Below, piece after piece: positions 13,246-23,672 of a stretch of 64,000 nucleotides of DNA (within the stretch, counting starts at the first letter, position 1; each line of letters starts with the position of its first letter). A model generated the notes under the pieces. That model did no database searches. It worked only from the letters and a program-made list of their open reading frames with translations, and had not been told where the DNA came from. The translations under genes and the position numbers were made by a program. The DNA is from Marvania coccoides (taxonomy: Eukaryota; Chlorophyta; Trebouxiophyceae; Chlorellales; Chlorellaceae), in NCBI GenBank assembly GCA_963854735.1, contig OY978103.1:744001-808000 (forward strand). The letters run 5' to 3'.

Positions 13246-14260
13246 TTACCACCCCCGAAACTCCGTTTGCTTCTTTCGTTTTTGCTCATCGGCCCTGGCC
13301 CGCCCCGCAACCCTCATGGCCGCCTTCTCCGCCCGCCGCGCCTGCTCCTTCTCGCTGGTCTTCCCAAAATTCACAGGAAATTGGCCCCGGCGGTACCCTT
13401 GCCCACTGCCATGTACTGCATAGCCCTCGTAATCATCGTCCCTCCCTGCCCCTGCCCGCGCCCCTCCCCTGGCCAGCAGCGCCGCTTTCGCCGCTTCTGT
13501 GGCTTCGATGTTGCGCAATCTGTGCTCCACGCCCAGAGCGACCTCCGCCACCCCCGCCAGCAGCGCTGCCCCAGCGTCAGCATCCACCTCTTTTTGCAAG
13601 GGCACCGCAGCCTCCAGAGCCAGCTCCTCTAGAGTCTTGTGCCGCTTGGCGGCGCGGGAGGCAGCGGCCTCCTCGGGCAGCTCTTTGCCCAGCCGCTTTG
13701 CCAGCTGCTCCTCCACATAATGTTTCCTGCGTTCATTATGGGACAGAAAAATTGCAATTATTAGTTAGTTACTAATGAGCTGTTTTTTAACTGAAAACGA
13801 TTCAAAGTACACAGATATGCATCTTCTTCATTATTAAATAAAGATACGTAACATGTGTACTGCTTACATGTCTGCATCCTCATCATCTGCCAAGCTTCGC
13901 CGCTCCTGCTTGAAGGCGGCATGCAGCGCGCCAGTATCGCCCTCTTCAGGCACAGACAGCGTCAATGACTGGGGCTTCTTCTTGTCGCCCTCTCCAGCCA
14001 GCGTCCTGGCTTCAACACCCTGCAAAGTATTGGGTAATCAAGATGAGCGGGAAGAGGCGGAGGCAAAAAATAACGAGTGGCGGAGGCTTGAAAGCGTGGT
14101 GTCGGGCGCTCACTGTTTTGCGCTGTCGCTGTTTTTGCAATGCCTTGATCTCTTCGGCGCTGAGAGCCTGCGGCTGGCCCTCTTCTGCAGATGCGATGTC
14201 TTGTTCCTCCTCTTCCTCGTCCGCAGCGCGTTTCTGACGGATGCTTCGTGGCTTGCGCAT
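13246..14260 (-). CDS. TLS1 / C9orf78-type spliceosomal protein
   Basis: Homologue of the Hep59/C9orf78 family (fission yeast Tls1), a late-spliceosome-associated protein. Exons 14260-14114, 14019-13868, 13726-13246 give 259 residues. N-terminus is basic then acidic (MRKPRSIRQKR followed by DEEEEEQD), then the conserved EIKALQKQRQRKTGVEA. Exon 2 ends in ADDEDADM and exon 3 opens KHYVEEQLAKRLG, matching the family's D-E-D-A-D-M-M-K-Y-I block. EVALGVEHRLRNIEATEAAKAAL matches the family's VDLGIDAKIKNIISTE region. The C-terminus is basic. Assignment rests on these three blocks. It is head-to-head with the SnRK2 gene. Confidence 0.8.
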
Positions 14261-14505
14261 TTTGACCCCGTTTTAAATTTAAAAGTAAATACAAAGCTGC
14301 CTGTTTCCACGGGCTTTTCGTTTCAGGAAGAAATATTCTATAACACTTTTTTGGCGAGGCGTGCCGTACAAAGCTCTTCATAATTACAATTAACGCAATT
14401 CGAGACCTTGATATAAATATTTTAGCTTCTCGCGAGCAGAGAGAAATAATTTTTTTTTTCATTTTTTTTAGCCCACTTAAATATCTGTCCAAATCGCCGC
14501 AAATT
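14261..14505. promoter_or_regulatory. Divergent promoter between TLS1 and SnRK2 genes
   Basis: A 245-bp shared upstream region, AT-rich with T-runs close to the kinase start. A TATAAATATTTTAG stretch at about 14411-14424 is a possible TATA element for the kinase. Confidence 0.45.
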
Positions 14506-16191
14506 ATGCCTGCCAAAGAGCCTGCTAAGGACCCCCTCGAGGGCAACCCCCGCTACAGGAAGGTCGAGTACCTCAATGCGGGCAGCTTTGGGTTCGTCCT
14601 TCGTGCAGAGGACCTGCAGACGAAGCAGCCTGTGGCCATCAAGTTCGTGGAGCTCATGTGAGTGGCTCACCGCCTCCTGGACCCGCCTGCTACCTCCCCC
14701 ATTGGTTACTATACAAATTTTCCAATCCAAAAGATGTCTCAGATCACCCGACAAACCCTCGCTGTTTCGCCCGCCCGCAGGGAGCAAAAGGACATCAAGC
14801 ACGCCCACCGCGAGATCATGAACCACCAGCAGCTGCTGCACCCCCACGTTGTGCAGCTCAAGGAGGTTTTCGCGGCGGGGCCTTACCTGGCCATCGTCAT
14901 GGAATTTGTGCCCAACGGCGACATGTTCAACTACGTGGTCACCCGGAGGGGGCTCCCCGAGGGAGAGGCGCGATGGTTCTTCCAGCAGCTGGTGCTGGGA
15001 ATGGACTACTGCCACCGCCGCGGCGTGTGCAACCGCGACATCAAACTGGAGAACACGCTGCTGCTGCTGCAGCCCGACAAGAAGCCTCTTCTGAAGATGT
15101 GCGACTTTGGGTACTCTAAGCACGACCAGCTCGACTCGGTGGCCATCTCAAAGGTGCGAGAAAATCCAACTCTGGAGGGTAAAATGCAGGAAATTTTGCT
15201 TGAAAAATGGCCATTTTCCCTCTTAACCCCCCCCCCCCCAAATAGCTGTATTAAAGCGTGTTTTTGTATTTCGAACACTGAACTATGCTTTGGCTGTATT
15301 GAATACTGCAGGTGGGCACCCCTGGCTACACTGCCCCCGAGGTCATCACGTGTAAGCCTGGGGCAGGGTACGACGGCAAGGTGGCTGACGTGTGGTCTGC
15401 GGGGGTGATGCTGTACACCATGCTGTACGCGCGGTACCCCTTTGAGCGCCCAGAAGACAAGGTGAGAGAGACAGATGGACGGTGAAATGCAGAGTAGAGC
15501 AGGGAGGATGATTCAGTGTTACAGTTAGTATCATGCGAAGCACTCTACATAATGTGAAATGAATAATATATGCATTCACTTTGGACAATACGGCATAGGC
15601 TACTTAGCCCTTCAACAAAATTATTGAACAAAATTTTACGCGGTTTCTGTCATAGACGCTCAAGGCCATGGACCGCACCAACAAGGTCCTCCAACGCATC
15701 ATCAAGGTGGACTACTTCTTCCCCGACCGCCCCGCGGTCAGCGAAGAGGCCAAGGACCTGATGCGGCAGGTCCTGGTGGCAGACCCCACCAAGCGCCTCA
15801 CCATCGACAAGGTGCAGCGCCACTCGTGGTTCCAGACCGAGCTGCCGCCTGGAAGCCTGGAGTACAACACCTGGGCGCTGCAGGTACGAAAATACCTTGG
15901 TTAAAGGGTCGTTATGGCCCTATTTGTTTTTTTGAAATTGAAATTGTTATTTTTCTATACAAATTACTTGATTTTTCTTTTTTGCCCTTCGCTCTTCTCC
16001 CCCTTTTTTTGTATCTGGTTTTAATTTTTTTTTTCTCTTTTCTTTTTTCTTTCCAGGTGCCCAACCCTAACGTGCAGAGCAGCGAGGACGTGGATGCGGT
16101 GATAGCGGCGGCGTACAGGGCAGGCAAGCAGGCGCGGGCGGCGGCGAGGAGGGGTCCCATGACAGACGAGGAGATCATGGCGGGGATGTAG
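14506..16191 (+). CDS. SNRK2: SnRK2-type serine/threonine kinase
   Basis: Plant-type SNF1-related kinase 2, in land plants an osmotic/ABA kinase and in green algae linked to nutrient stress. Exons 14506-14657, 14781-15153, 15312-15461, 15656-15883, 16057-16191 give 345 residues. Glycine loop NAGSFGFV, the Lys in [20 protein letters not shown], activation-segment end [12 protein letters not shown], then [19 protein letters not shown] and HSWFQTELP. The catalytic-loop HRD reads NRD ([14 protein letters not shown]): the Asp is kept, the His is not. After the kinase comes a short segment ending in [16 protein letters not shown], the SnRK2 regulatory box region, and a basic tail instead of the long acidic ABA box. 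Confidence 0.92.
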
Positions 16192-16855
16192 GCGATTTAC
16201 GAGAGAATCCCAGCAGCAGCTGAAAAAGAAAAAATGATGGCACTAGTGATGACACGACACTCGTAACAAAAAGAATGCCTTGATATTCCCCCCACAAAGC
16301 ATGATTGACTATTTTTTTCTCTTTTCTTTACTATTCTGATTTGGTTGATAAATCCTCCGTATATTGTAAATACATGCTATTAATTTAATTGGCCAAGACA
16401 GGAGTCGGGTGCCGAAGAAGACCAGCGGGGTGTATAAGCGATCGTAAGAGCTGGATCCATGTCATAATATGCCTGCATGTAATTTCCTCCCATAGGAGAG
16501 CTTTTTGTGCCTTCAGGTGGCCACCGGCTGTTGCTTTGTTTTTGAAAATTAAATTGGGGGGCATATTGGGAGAAGCAGAGCAAAGGTGGCTATTTATTTG
16601 TTTGATATTTTAATATTTAAATAAATAAAGCTGCATGGGTTGCTTCCGCTCTAACCCTCGAGTCTTCGCTCTGATTACATTTTTTAAAATCAAATTCTAT
16701 TTCTGTTCAGACTCTTTTTAAGTTATTTCGCTGCGCACAAGCATTCAAACTACTCTTTGTCGCGCTCCCATTTCTATTTCAGATAGATAGAAGCCGCTGC
16801 TGCCCATATTTAACCACAAAATTTCCCCGCCCATCTTCACTTCCCCGCCCACCCA
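16192..16855. other. Intergenic, 664 bp
   Basis: 3' region of the SnRK2 gene and promoter of the next gene. AT-rich, with several AATAAA/TAAATA-like signals around 16610-16630. No gene seen on either strand. Confidence 0.5.
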
Positions 16856-18169
16856 ATGTGGACCCCCTTCGAAGTGGAAGACGAGCGCACCGCCCTGCGC
16901 AACACCTCCACCACCGTCCTCTCCGCGCAGCTCGACCCCAACGACCCCGAGCGGCAGGCCCTGGCAGGCGGGGAAACTCCCGTCAGCTTTTCTTCCTCTC
17001 CTTCCTCCTCTTCCCGCTGGGTCAAATGGCGGTGCCGCCTCGCCGCGGCGTGTGTGGGGCTGTTGGCGGTGGGAGTGCTAGCGCTCACGCTGTCTATTGT
17101 CTTGAAAGAGGACATAGATCCGGCGTTGTTAGAGGGGCCGTGCGTTTCCAGCTGCCCCCACTGCCGCACGAATGTGTTTCACCCCCCCTCTGCGGCGCTG
17201 CCCACGCCCGTGCTGGCCCCCAGGAAAGACCCCTGGTTTATTTCCACCAACCTCCGGGGCCAGCCCCTCTCCTATGACGCAAACGTAAGCCCTGTTTTAT
17301 TTCTGCCGAATTTTTTTCTTCCCCCCGTAAGGAACACAGCTCGCTCATTTCTTGGCCAAATTTAACGTCTTTACCCTCTTAAACTCCTCTTGACGTGCAC
17401 CATCCAAATTTGTGCCTTTAAACGGATGAAAACGCCTCCTAACAGCAATAATTACCTTTTCTTCCCCGTTCAGGAGGACGCCATTCGAGTGGACTACAAG
17501 CCGCACAAGTGGGGGTCCGCCAGCGGCGCCGACTTCAAGTCCAACCCTCACCACATGCTGCCCGCCGACTCCGCCGTCATGCGGTACAGCGTGTACTTTC
17601 CTCCCGACTTCACCTGGAACAAGGGCGGAAAACTCCCAGGGTTCTGCATCAGCGATAAGTACGGCGCTTGCGCCACCGGCGGGCACTGGCACTGGGACGC
17701 AGGCTCGCTGCGGATGATGTTCAAGGAGGGAGGGCGCGCGATAGGGTACGCGTACATCCCGGAGCAAGCGGGAATTTTTGGGGGGCGGTGGGGCGCCTGG
17801 GGGCTGCAGAGCTCGGAGTATAAGCGCGTGGCGCGGGACACGGGCAACACGGGGAACGACCTGTGGTGCAACGTGGATGGGGGGTTAATTTTGAAGGCGG
17901 GGGAGTGGAACGATATCAGCATGCTGGTTGCGATGTCTACACCTGGCTTTGCAAACGGCTGGATCAGTATTTCTGTGAACGGGGAGACGCGCACCGTGAA
18001 GGGCGTGCGTTGGCGCGGGTTTAGCAGGAAGATGCAGGTGTCGAGCGTGCTGTTTGCGACGTTTTTTGGCGGCGGGGACGCCTCGTTTGCAATCGATGAA
18101 ACCACTCACGCGCTCTTTAGGAATTTCAGCGTCACCGCGCCCGCCGACTTGAGCTTGACAAATATTTAA
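16856..18169 (+). CDS. Membrane-anchored PL14-fold polysaccharide lyase
   Basis: Exons 16856-17284 and 17474-18169 give 374 residues. The N-terminus is a ~50-residue cytosolic Ser-rich segment, then one transmembrane helix around residues 58-80 (LAAACVGLLAVGVLALTLSIV), so this is a type II membrane protein with an outside or lumenal catalytic domain. Exon 2 is the beta-jelly-roll: FSSD-like core with MRYSVYFPPDFTWNKGGKLP, then HWDAGSLRMMF, IGYAYIP, and WNDISMLVAMSTPGFANG near the end, the pattern of polysaccharide lyase family 14 (alginate and glucuronan lyases, including those of chloroviruses). The substrate is probably a uronic-acid polymer of the cell wall. Cysteines CVSSCPHC sit in the stalk. 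Family call from memory of the motif pattern; subfamily unknown. Confidence 0.8.
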
Positions 18170-18701
18170 TGATTGCCGGTTTGTACTTGCTTTTTCCCCT
18201 GTAATTGTAACTTATGTTTTGACCGAATTTTTGGCGTGCGGGAATATCATAATTATCAATGGCTGGCGTACGGTCTGCTTACCGTCTGTAATTGGGCGGC
18301 TTAATCAAATCAGCATGGTTGCTCCCAGGAGTCCGTCCAGAGGGGACCGAACGAGGAAGAAAGGGAGAAATGCCGCCTCAACGGAGAGGCCCGCTCCAGC
18401 AGCACCAAAGGAATCCCCACCCTGGTGTAACCCTGCAGGCAGGCACTGAATAATATTCTTGACCCATCAAACTACGCACGCCGCAGCCCCTCCAGGCGTG
18501 CGGAGAGGAGCTGGAAGACCCTTTTTTGAGCCACCCTTCAACCAATAAAAAAGAAACGAGGAAAAAGTGGAGACGGCGGCGCCGAGTCTTCAACCCGAAG
18601 CGTTATGGCAAACCCACAATTTTAATTGTTTTTTAAAATCGCTTTGCACACCCGCAAAGCCACCCTTTAAGCTCCTTTTCCAAGAAGCTTTTATTCTCAA
18701 G
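18170..18701. other. Intergenic, 532 bp
   Basis: Between the lyase stop and nucleolin start. A GC-richer stretch at 18300-18530 is unlike usual spacer sequence here, but it has no frame, tRNA or snRNA motif that I recognise. Confidence 0.5.
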
Positions 18702-21438
18702 ATGGGAAAGGCCAAGGCCGCCGTCAAGGCGGACAAGAAGGCACAGAAGGCTCAGGTCGCTGCCAAGAAGAAGCAGGTATGGTTTGTGTTCAATCAGTCT
18801 CGTTAAAAGTCGGCCAAAGCACGGTTTTGATGCTACAATCTACACATTTTTCGTGGTTTTATATGTTTATCTCGCTCTCGTTGCATTTCAACTGCATATT
18901 GATCATCGCCGCATTATTTATGAATAATCCAATATGGCATGCATTCTCAATTTCACTTCCGTGGCGGCGTGGCCGCCATTGATTGCTTAATTTCTCTGCA
19001 AGCCGAACTCTCTTCTACTTTCTCGTTCTGCATACGTTACTAATCTTTACATTCCCAAATAACCGCCGATTTGGCCGTGGCGGCGCACAGCCGCCTCAGT
19101 TTGTCTGTTGCTTCTGTTTCACCCGCCGCCTTCCCTTTTTCATTTCTTCCCTCCTGCTTAATCCCAAGTTTGACTTGATCTCTCTGTTTGGATCGCGATT
19201 TAAATGCTCTTTTGTCGCTGCCACGCACCCTCTCTTCTCTGCCTACTCCTTTTGGCTTTTCCACACTTCCATCTGCGTTTTGCTCCCTTTAGATACCCCC
19301 TTCTGCGCACTGTTCTCACCCCCCCCCTGCTCCCCCCTGTCCCTTCCTTTATCGCAGGAGAGCTCCTCCGAGGAGGAGAGCTCCTCCAGCGAGTCTGAGA
19401 GCGAGGAGGAAGTCCCCGTGAAGGCCGCCAAGAAGGCCGCCCCCGCTGCCACCAAGAAGAAGGCTGCCCCCGCCAAGAAGGCCGAGTCCAGCTCCTCTGA
19501 GGAGGAGGACTCCGACTCTTCCAGCGACGAGGAGGAGGCTGCGCCCGCCAAGGCCACCAATGGCAAGGCCAAGGCTGCCGCCAAGAAGGTAACAACTGAG
19601 GCGCTTGTTTGCTGTCCATTCGATTCTTTCTCTGTTTAGATATTAAAAACGTGTTTGCCAACCGTAACTACTTCACTACTTTTTTCCATGCTTAGTACTC
19701 ATGCCTTCCCCCCCTTCTTCCCATTTCCTTAATTTTTTTATTATCCTGCAGGCCGCCTCTTCCTCCGACGAGGAGAGCAGCGAGGACGAGAAGGCCAAGT
19801 CCAGCAGCGACGAGGAGTCCTCCGACGAGGAGAGCTCCGACGAGGAGGAGGCCAAGCCCGCCGCGAAGGGGACCAAGCGTGGCGCTGATGGTGAGGCCAA
19901 AAAAACAAAACCCCTCTCCAAAAAGAAAGAAGAATCGTCCGAATCCGAGTCTGGCTCGAGCTCCTCTGAATCCGACTCTGACGATGACTCCTCCTCTCCC
20001 TCTTCTTCGAGCGAAGAGGAAGAAGAAGCCAAGCCCGCCGCTCAGCCAGCCAAGAAAGCCAAGACCGGCATCGACGTATCGATCTGCCAGGGCTCCAAGA
20101 CCGTCTTCATCCGCAACCTGGCGTTCTCCGCCACCGAGGAGGACCTCCGCGCCTTCCTGGAGAGCGCTGGACCCATCTACGAGGTCCGCCTGGCCATGGA
20201 CTATGACGGCCGCCCCAAGGGCTTCGCCCACGTGCAGTTCGAGGAGCTGGAGGGCGCCGCTGCCGCCATCGCGCTGTCTGGCGGCGAGTGCGGCGGCCGC
20301 GAGGTGTATATCGAGACCACCACCGAGCGCCAGCCCCGTGAGTTGACTTTATCATTTTCGCTTACTTTGGTATGGGATTTTCTTCAAGGGCTCCCTCTTT
20401 TGAACACTCGAGTTTCCTCTTTACTATACTTTATTTAGCACTTCGTACTTTTCGTCCGTTTCTCTTCTCTCTTCCCTTTTTCCCGTTGCCTTTCTCTTTT
20501 TTTTTCGTTTTTCTTCTGTATTTTACCGGCGGGGTGGGAGCGCGTGTTGCCGCGTGCTCGCCACCCTCTGTGTGGGGTGCCGTTCTCCCTCCTCGGAGGG
20601 GGTTTTGTTGGCACACAGCCCTTCAGTAACGCCGAACATTGAGAAGCCCGGTTGCAGGCCTCTGGCCTCCCGGGAGTCCGAGTGCTGATTCCATCGCCTT
20701 AGGGAGCGCCGTCGGCGCCTTTACCCTGTCGGTTCTACCCAGCACCTGACACCCCCTCCCATTCCCCCCCCCCCAAATACCCCTTTCGAATTTCCGACCA
20801 TTTTTTTCCTCGAGTTTTCCGAGTTTTACTTGGATTTTGCCCACCCCTAAATGTAGTATTGTAAAACTTGTTTTCTCAAAAAATTTGTTTTCTCACCCTG
20901 CTGCGTCCATTTTTCTTCTTTTCCAGGCACCCCCAACGCCGGCGGCGCTGGCTCCGACAACACCCTCTTCGTCAAGGGCTTCGACAAGTACCTGGGCGAG
21001 GAGGAGGTGCGCCGCCAGCTGACCGAGGCCTTTGGCGCCTACGGCGAGGTGCAGAGCATCCGTCTGCCCACCGACCGCGAGTCCGGAGAGCTCAAGGGCA
21101 TCGGCTTTGTGCAGTTTGGAACCGCCGAGGACAAGAACAAGGCCGGCGAGATGGACGGCGCCGAGTGTGCCGGCGGCTGGCTCAAGGTGGACCTGAACGC
21201 GGGTCCCCCCGGCGGCAGCGGCGGCGGCGGGCGCGGCGGCGGCCGTGGCGGCGGGCGCGGCTTTGGCGGCCGTGACGGCGGCGGCAGGTTCGGCGGCCGT
21301 GGCGGCGGTCGTGGACGTGATGGTGGCGGCCGTGGCTTCGGTGGCCGTGGCGGTGGCCGTGGACGCGGCGATTTCAAGCCCCGCATGTCCATTGACGCCG
21401 GCGCCGGCGGCTCGGGAAAGAAGACTACCTTCGATTAA
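18702..21438 (+). CDS. Nucleolin-like protein (acidic stretches, two RRMs, GAR domain)
   Basis: Nucleolar protein of rDNA chromatin and pre-rRNA processing. Exons 18702-18776, 19358-19588, 19752-20337, 20927-21438 give 467 residues. Residues 1-25 are Lys/Ala-rich; about 26-210 alternate Ser/Glu/Asp acidic blocks with Lys/Ala/Pro basic linkers. RRM1 spans about 219-295 (RNP2 TVFIRNLAF, RNP1 KGFAHVQF) and RRM2 about 309-387 (RNP2 TLFVKGFD, RNP1 KGIGFVQF). The tail is a Gly-Arg repeat with Phe (about 390-455), then SGKKTTFD. Plant nucleolins also have two RRMs. Introns 1 and 3 are long for this window (581 and 589 bp), and intron 3 contains a structured island. Confidence 0.93.
20521..20745 (+). 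other. GC-rich structured island inside nucleolin intron 3
   Basis: About 220 bp that differ sharply from the pyrimidine-rich rest of the intron. Three stem-loops can be drawn: 20577-20614 (GTGCC/GGCAC closing an inner stem with a CTCG tetraloop at 20592-20595), 20647-20674 (CCCGG, AGGCC, loop TCT, GGCCT, CCGGG), and 20706-20718 (GCGCC, GTC, GGCGC). No C/D boxes seen. It could be an intronic ncRNA or an inserted element. Confidence 0.4.
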
Positions 21439-22176
21439 ACCCGCAACGCATGCTTCCCCCGTTTTCACCCTGTGAAATGGCACGCAGAAATGCTTTCTAG
21501 CAACCGAACGCTGTCGTCCCCCTCCTTTTAGAACACAGAGAAATATTTCGCTCGGACTACTTTTGCTTCTTGCATATATTTTTTGTTTTTTGCCCCCTCT
21601 TCTTTTTTCTTTTCCCCTTTTTTTCTCCTTTTGAAGCACACTCAATCTACTCCCTCCATTCTTAAACCTGTGACTGAGGAGAGCAGCACCAGATAAATCT
21701 CTCGTTTTTTCATCGGCGAGTTGTCTTGATGGCCCCTTTCTCCCCCCTTTCGGTGGTTTTCTGATTCTTAAAGAATAGTGCTTCTTTAATGTCCTTTGGT
21801 GACGATATGATCCCCCCTTTTTATTGTTTGTTTGTTTCTTTGTGTGATACTATAATTATGATGAACATAAAATACCTGCCTGTGGATACAACATGATGGC
21901 TTCTCTTCATTCCATCTCCTCCCTTCCTTACCTCATGAATGTGTAAACGCACTGCAGCCCAAGTCAAATAACAAGCAGAGAGATGCAGCGCAATTTCTTT
22001 TGAGGGCGTGCTGCACATCATTGCGAAGAAAAGGATCTTTCCTTTAAGGTCTTGCACATCACTGGGAAGAAAAAAACTGCGCTCTTGAGCTCTCGTAAAT
22101 TTGAATTTACATTAATTAAAAATAAATTACTGCATAAATAGGATAAATATTGCAGAAATTGATAAATGTTTGCTAC
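21439..22176. other. Convergent intergenic region, 738 bp
   Basis: 3' flanks of nucleolin (+) and the DUF711 gene (-). Pyrimidine-rich. A 21-base unit starting TGCACATCA is repeated with two mismatches at 22012-22032 and 22053-22073. No gene seen. Confidence 0.5.
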
Positions 22177-23505
22177 TCAAAGAGCCATGGCCACGCTGTC
22201 CACCAAGTAGGGACTCGAAAAAGCCGTGACCTCCCCCGGCACCGCTCCCGCCACCGGCAGCAGCCTCACCGACAGCGGTTTGCCCCCCAGCCGGTTCGAC
22301 AGCGCCGCCACGTCCAGCAGCACCGCCGCCACGCGATTTTCCAAGCTTTCCACCTCTTTTTCAGAGGCTCCGGTTTTTTTAATTCCCGACACTGGGACGG
22401 TGTCGAGCCCCACGCCGCACACTGCTGAATACAGCAGCAACGTCTGCAGGGAAATTGCGCCCGAGGCAGCCGCGGCCGCCAGCCCCACGTCCTCGCACAC
22501 TGGCAGCATTAAGCCACAATATCCACACAGTTTGACCGGCAGGGATTTCAACGCAGCTGTGATGCGTTCTGCGATGGCCAGCGTGCCGTGGCCGCCAAAG
22601 GGACCCAGGCCTAGGCTTTCGAAGGCGGCTGGGAGGGTGGGGGGGGCCAGAGCTGGAGCTATCGAAGAGTCAATGCCTAAGAAAGAAACGCCGGTCTGTG
22701 ATTGAATTTCAAGGGCGCTGGCCTCCAAAGGTTGAAGTGCGGCTATCAGTGCTGCTCGGAGCGCGTCGTGGGCGGCCTGCAGCACGTCTGAAGCGCTGCT
22801 ATTGCCGTTTTGCGGCGGTTCCCGCTCCCTCGCCTGAAATCCCCTTGCATGCGAAGCAACGGTGTTGGGAGTTTTTGCCGCTGCTTCAGAAAAAGCATTG
22901 AACAGGATGCCGCTGTTTTCTGTGCCCAGGGCGAAGCTTGGAGGCGTGCCTTCGCCAGCGCAGGCTGCCGGGAAGAAAGGAATGCCTGGAGGACAGTTGA
23001 AGGCGACGCCAAAGCGAAAATTTGCGGCACCGTCGGTGAGAGCTGCCATGGCGAAGATTTCGCGGGCCAGCGCCTTGGCCTCCGGAAACCCCCAGCTGCG
23101 CTGCCACGCCACGCTGAAACTGGTAGCAGTCAAGGTAGCAGCCAGCTGCGAAATGAGTCCACTGTGCTTAAGAAATGCGGAGCTGTTTTCTGGACCTGTG
23201 GCGCCCAGGGACAGGAAAGTGATGCCGTGGCGGAGGGCGGCAGCCTCTAGCGCGACAGCTGACGCGCAGGCGGCCTCGGGGGCTGCGGTTTGGAGAGCTC
23301 GAGTGGCCACGCGAAGGGTCTGCACTTCTAGCCCTGGCGTTCGCTCGTAGGTTTCCTTGCAAGTTCTCAAAAACTCTGCGCTGCTGTGCATCTGCTCATC
23401 CCACTCCTCTTCCGAAAAGTTCGAGGACAAAAATTGGGTAATGCAACGTATTTTGAATGGCAACGGAGCGCTTGTATTAATGCCTCCATCAGTAGGTGTC
23501 GCCAT
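22177..23505 (-). CDS. DUF711 (UPF0210) family protein
   Basis: A single-exon gene of 442 residues. The family is widespread in bacteria and archaea, with an alpha/beta fold related to radical-enzyme barrels in structure, but no established reaction. Matching blocks: FLSLGATG in the N-terminal third, FNCPPGIPFFPAAC in the middle, then DALRAALIAALQPLEASALEIQSQTGVSFLGIDSSIAP, and GFGPFGGHGTLAIAE-like LGPFGGHGTLAIAERIT followed by LCGYCGLMLPVCED. The C-terminus is hydrophobic and Ala/Val-rich. Absence of introns in an intron-dense region fits bacterial ancestry or retroposition, which is inference. It is head-to-head with the pseudouridine synthase gene over only 167 bp. Confidence 0.8.
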   Translation of the reverse strand: MATPTDGGINTSAPLPFKIRCITQFLSSNFSEEEWDEQMHSSAEFLRTCKETYERTPGLEVQTLRVATRALQTAAPEAACASAVALEAAALRHGITFLSLGATGPENSSAFLKHSGLISQLAATLTATSFSVAWQRSWGFPEAKALAREIFAMAALTDGAANFRFGVAFNCPPGIPFFPAACAGEGTPPSFALGTENSGILFNAFSEAAAKTPNTVASHARGFQAREREPPQNGNSSASDVLQAAHDALRAALIAALQPLEASALEIQSQTGVSFLGIDSSIAPALAPPTLPAAFESLGLGPFGGHGTLAIAERITAALKSLPVKLCGYCGLMLPVCEDVGLAAAAASGAISLQTLLLYSAVCGVGLDTVPVSGIKKTGASEKEVESLENRVAAVLLDVAALSNRLGGKPLSVRLLPVAGAVPGEVTAFSSPYLVDSVAMAL

Positions 23506-23672
23506 AACAAAATGAAAACAGATTCAATTTCAAGCAGCTCTTCCGAAACGCCGAAGACAAGTCTTTTCAAAAATTCAAGAGAAAGGACGAAAAGATCGAA
23601 TTTCGCTTAAAACGAAGGCCTGCATGCTTGAAATTGCATAGTAAAAAAATATACAAAACACCCCAAAACACC
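23506..23672. promoter_or_regulatory. 167-bp divergent promoter (DUF711 / pseudouridine synthase)
   Basis: The shortest head-to-head spacing in the window. AT-rich, without an obvious TATA box; likely bidirectional. Confidence 0.5.

Noticed and set aside
18300..18530. Possible snRNA or tRNA in the GC-richer spacer before nucleolin
   Set aside because: No tRNA A/B boxes, no U1-U6 core sequences and no Sm site with flanking stems could be found.
19200..20231. Ser/Arg- and Gly-rich minus-strand frames over nucleolin
   Set aside because: Low-complexity mirror images of the acidic Ser/Glu repeats and GAR domain.
20521..20745. The nucleolin intron island as another copy of the LINE 3' end
   Set aside because: It lacks the CCGGACGG stem, the GTCGGTCGCGCCG block and the octamer tail.
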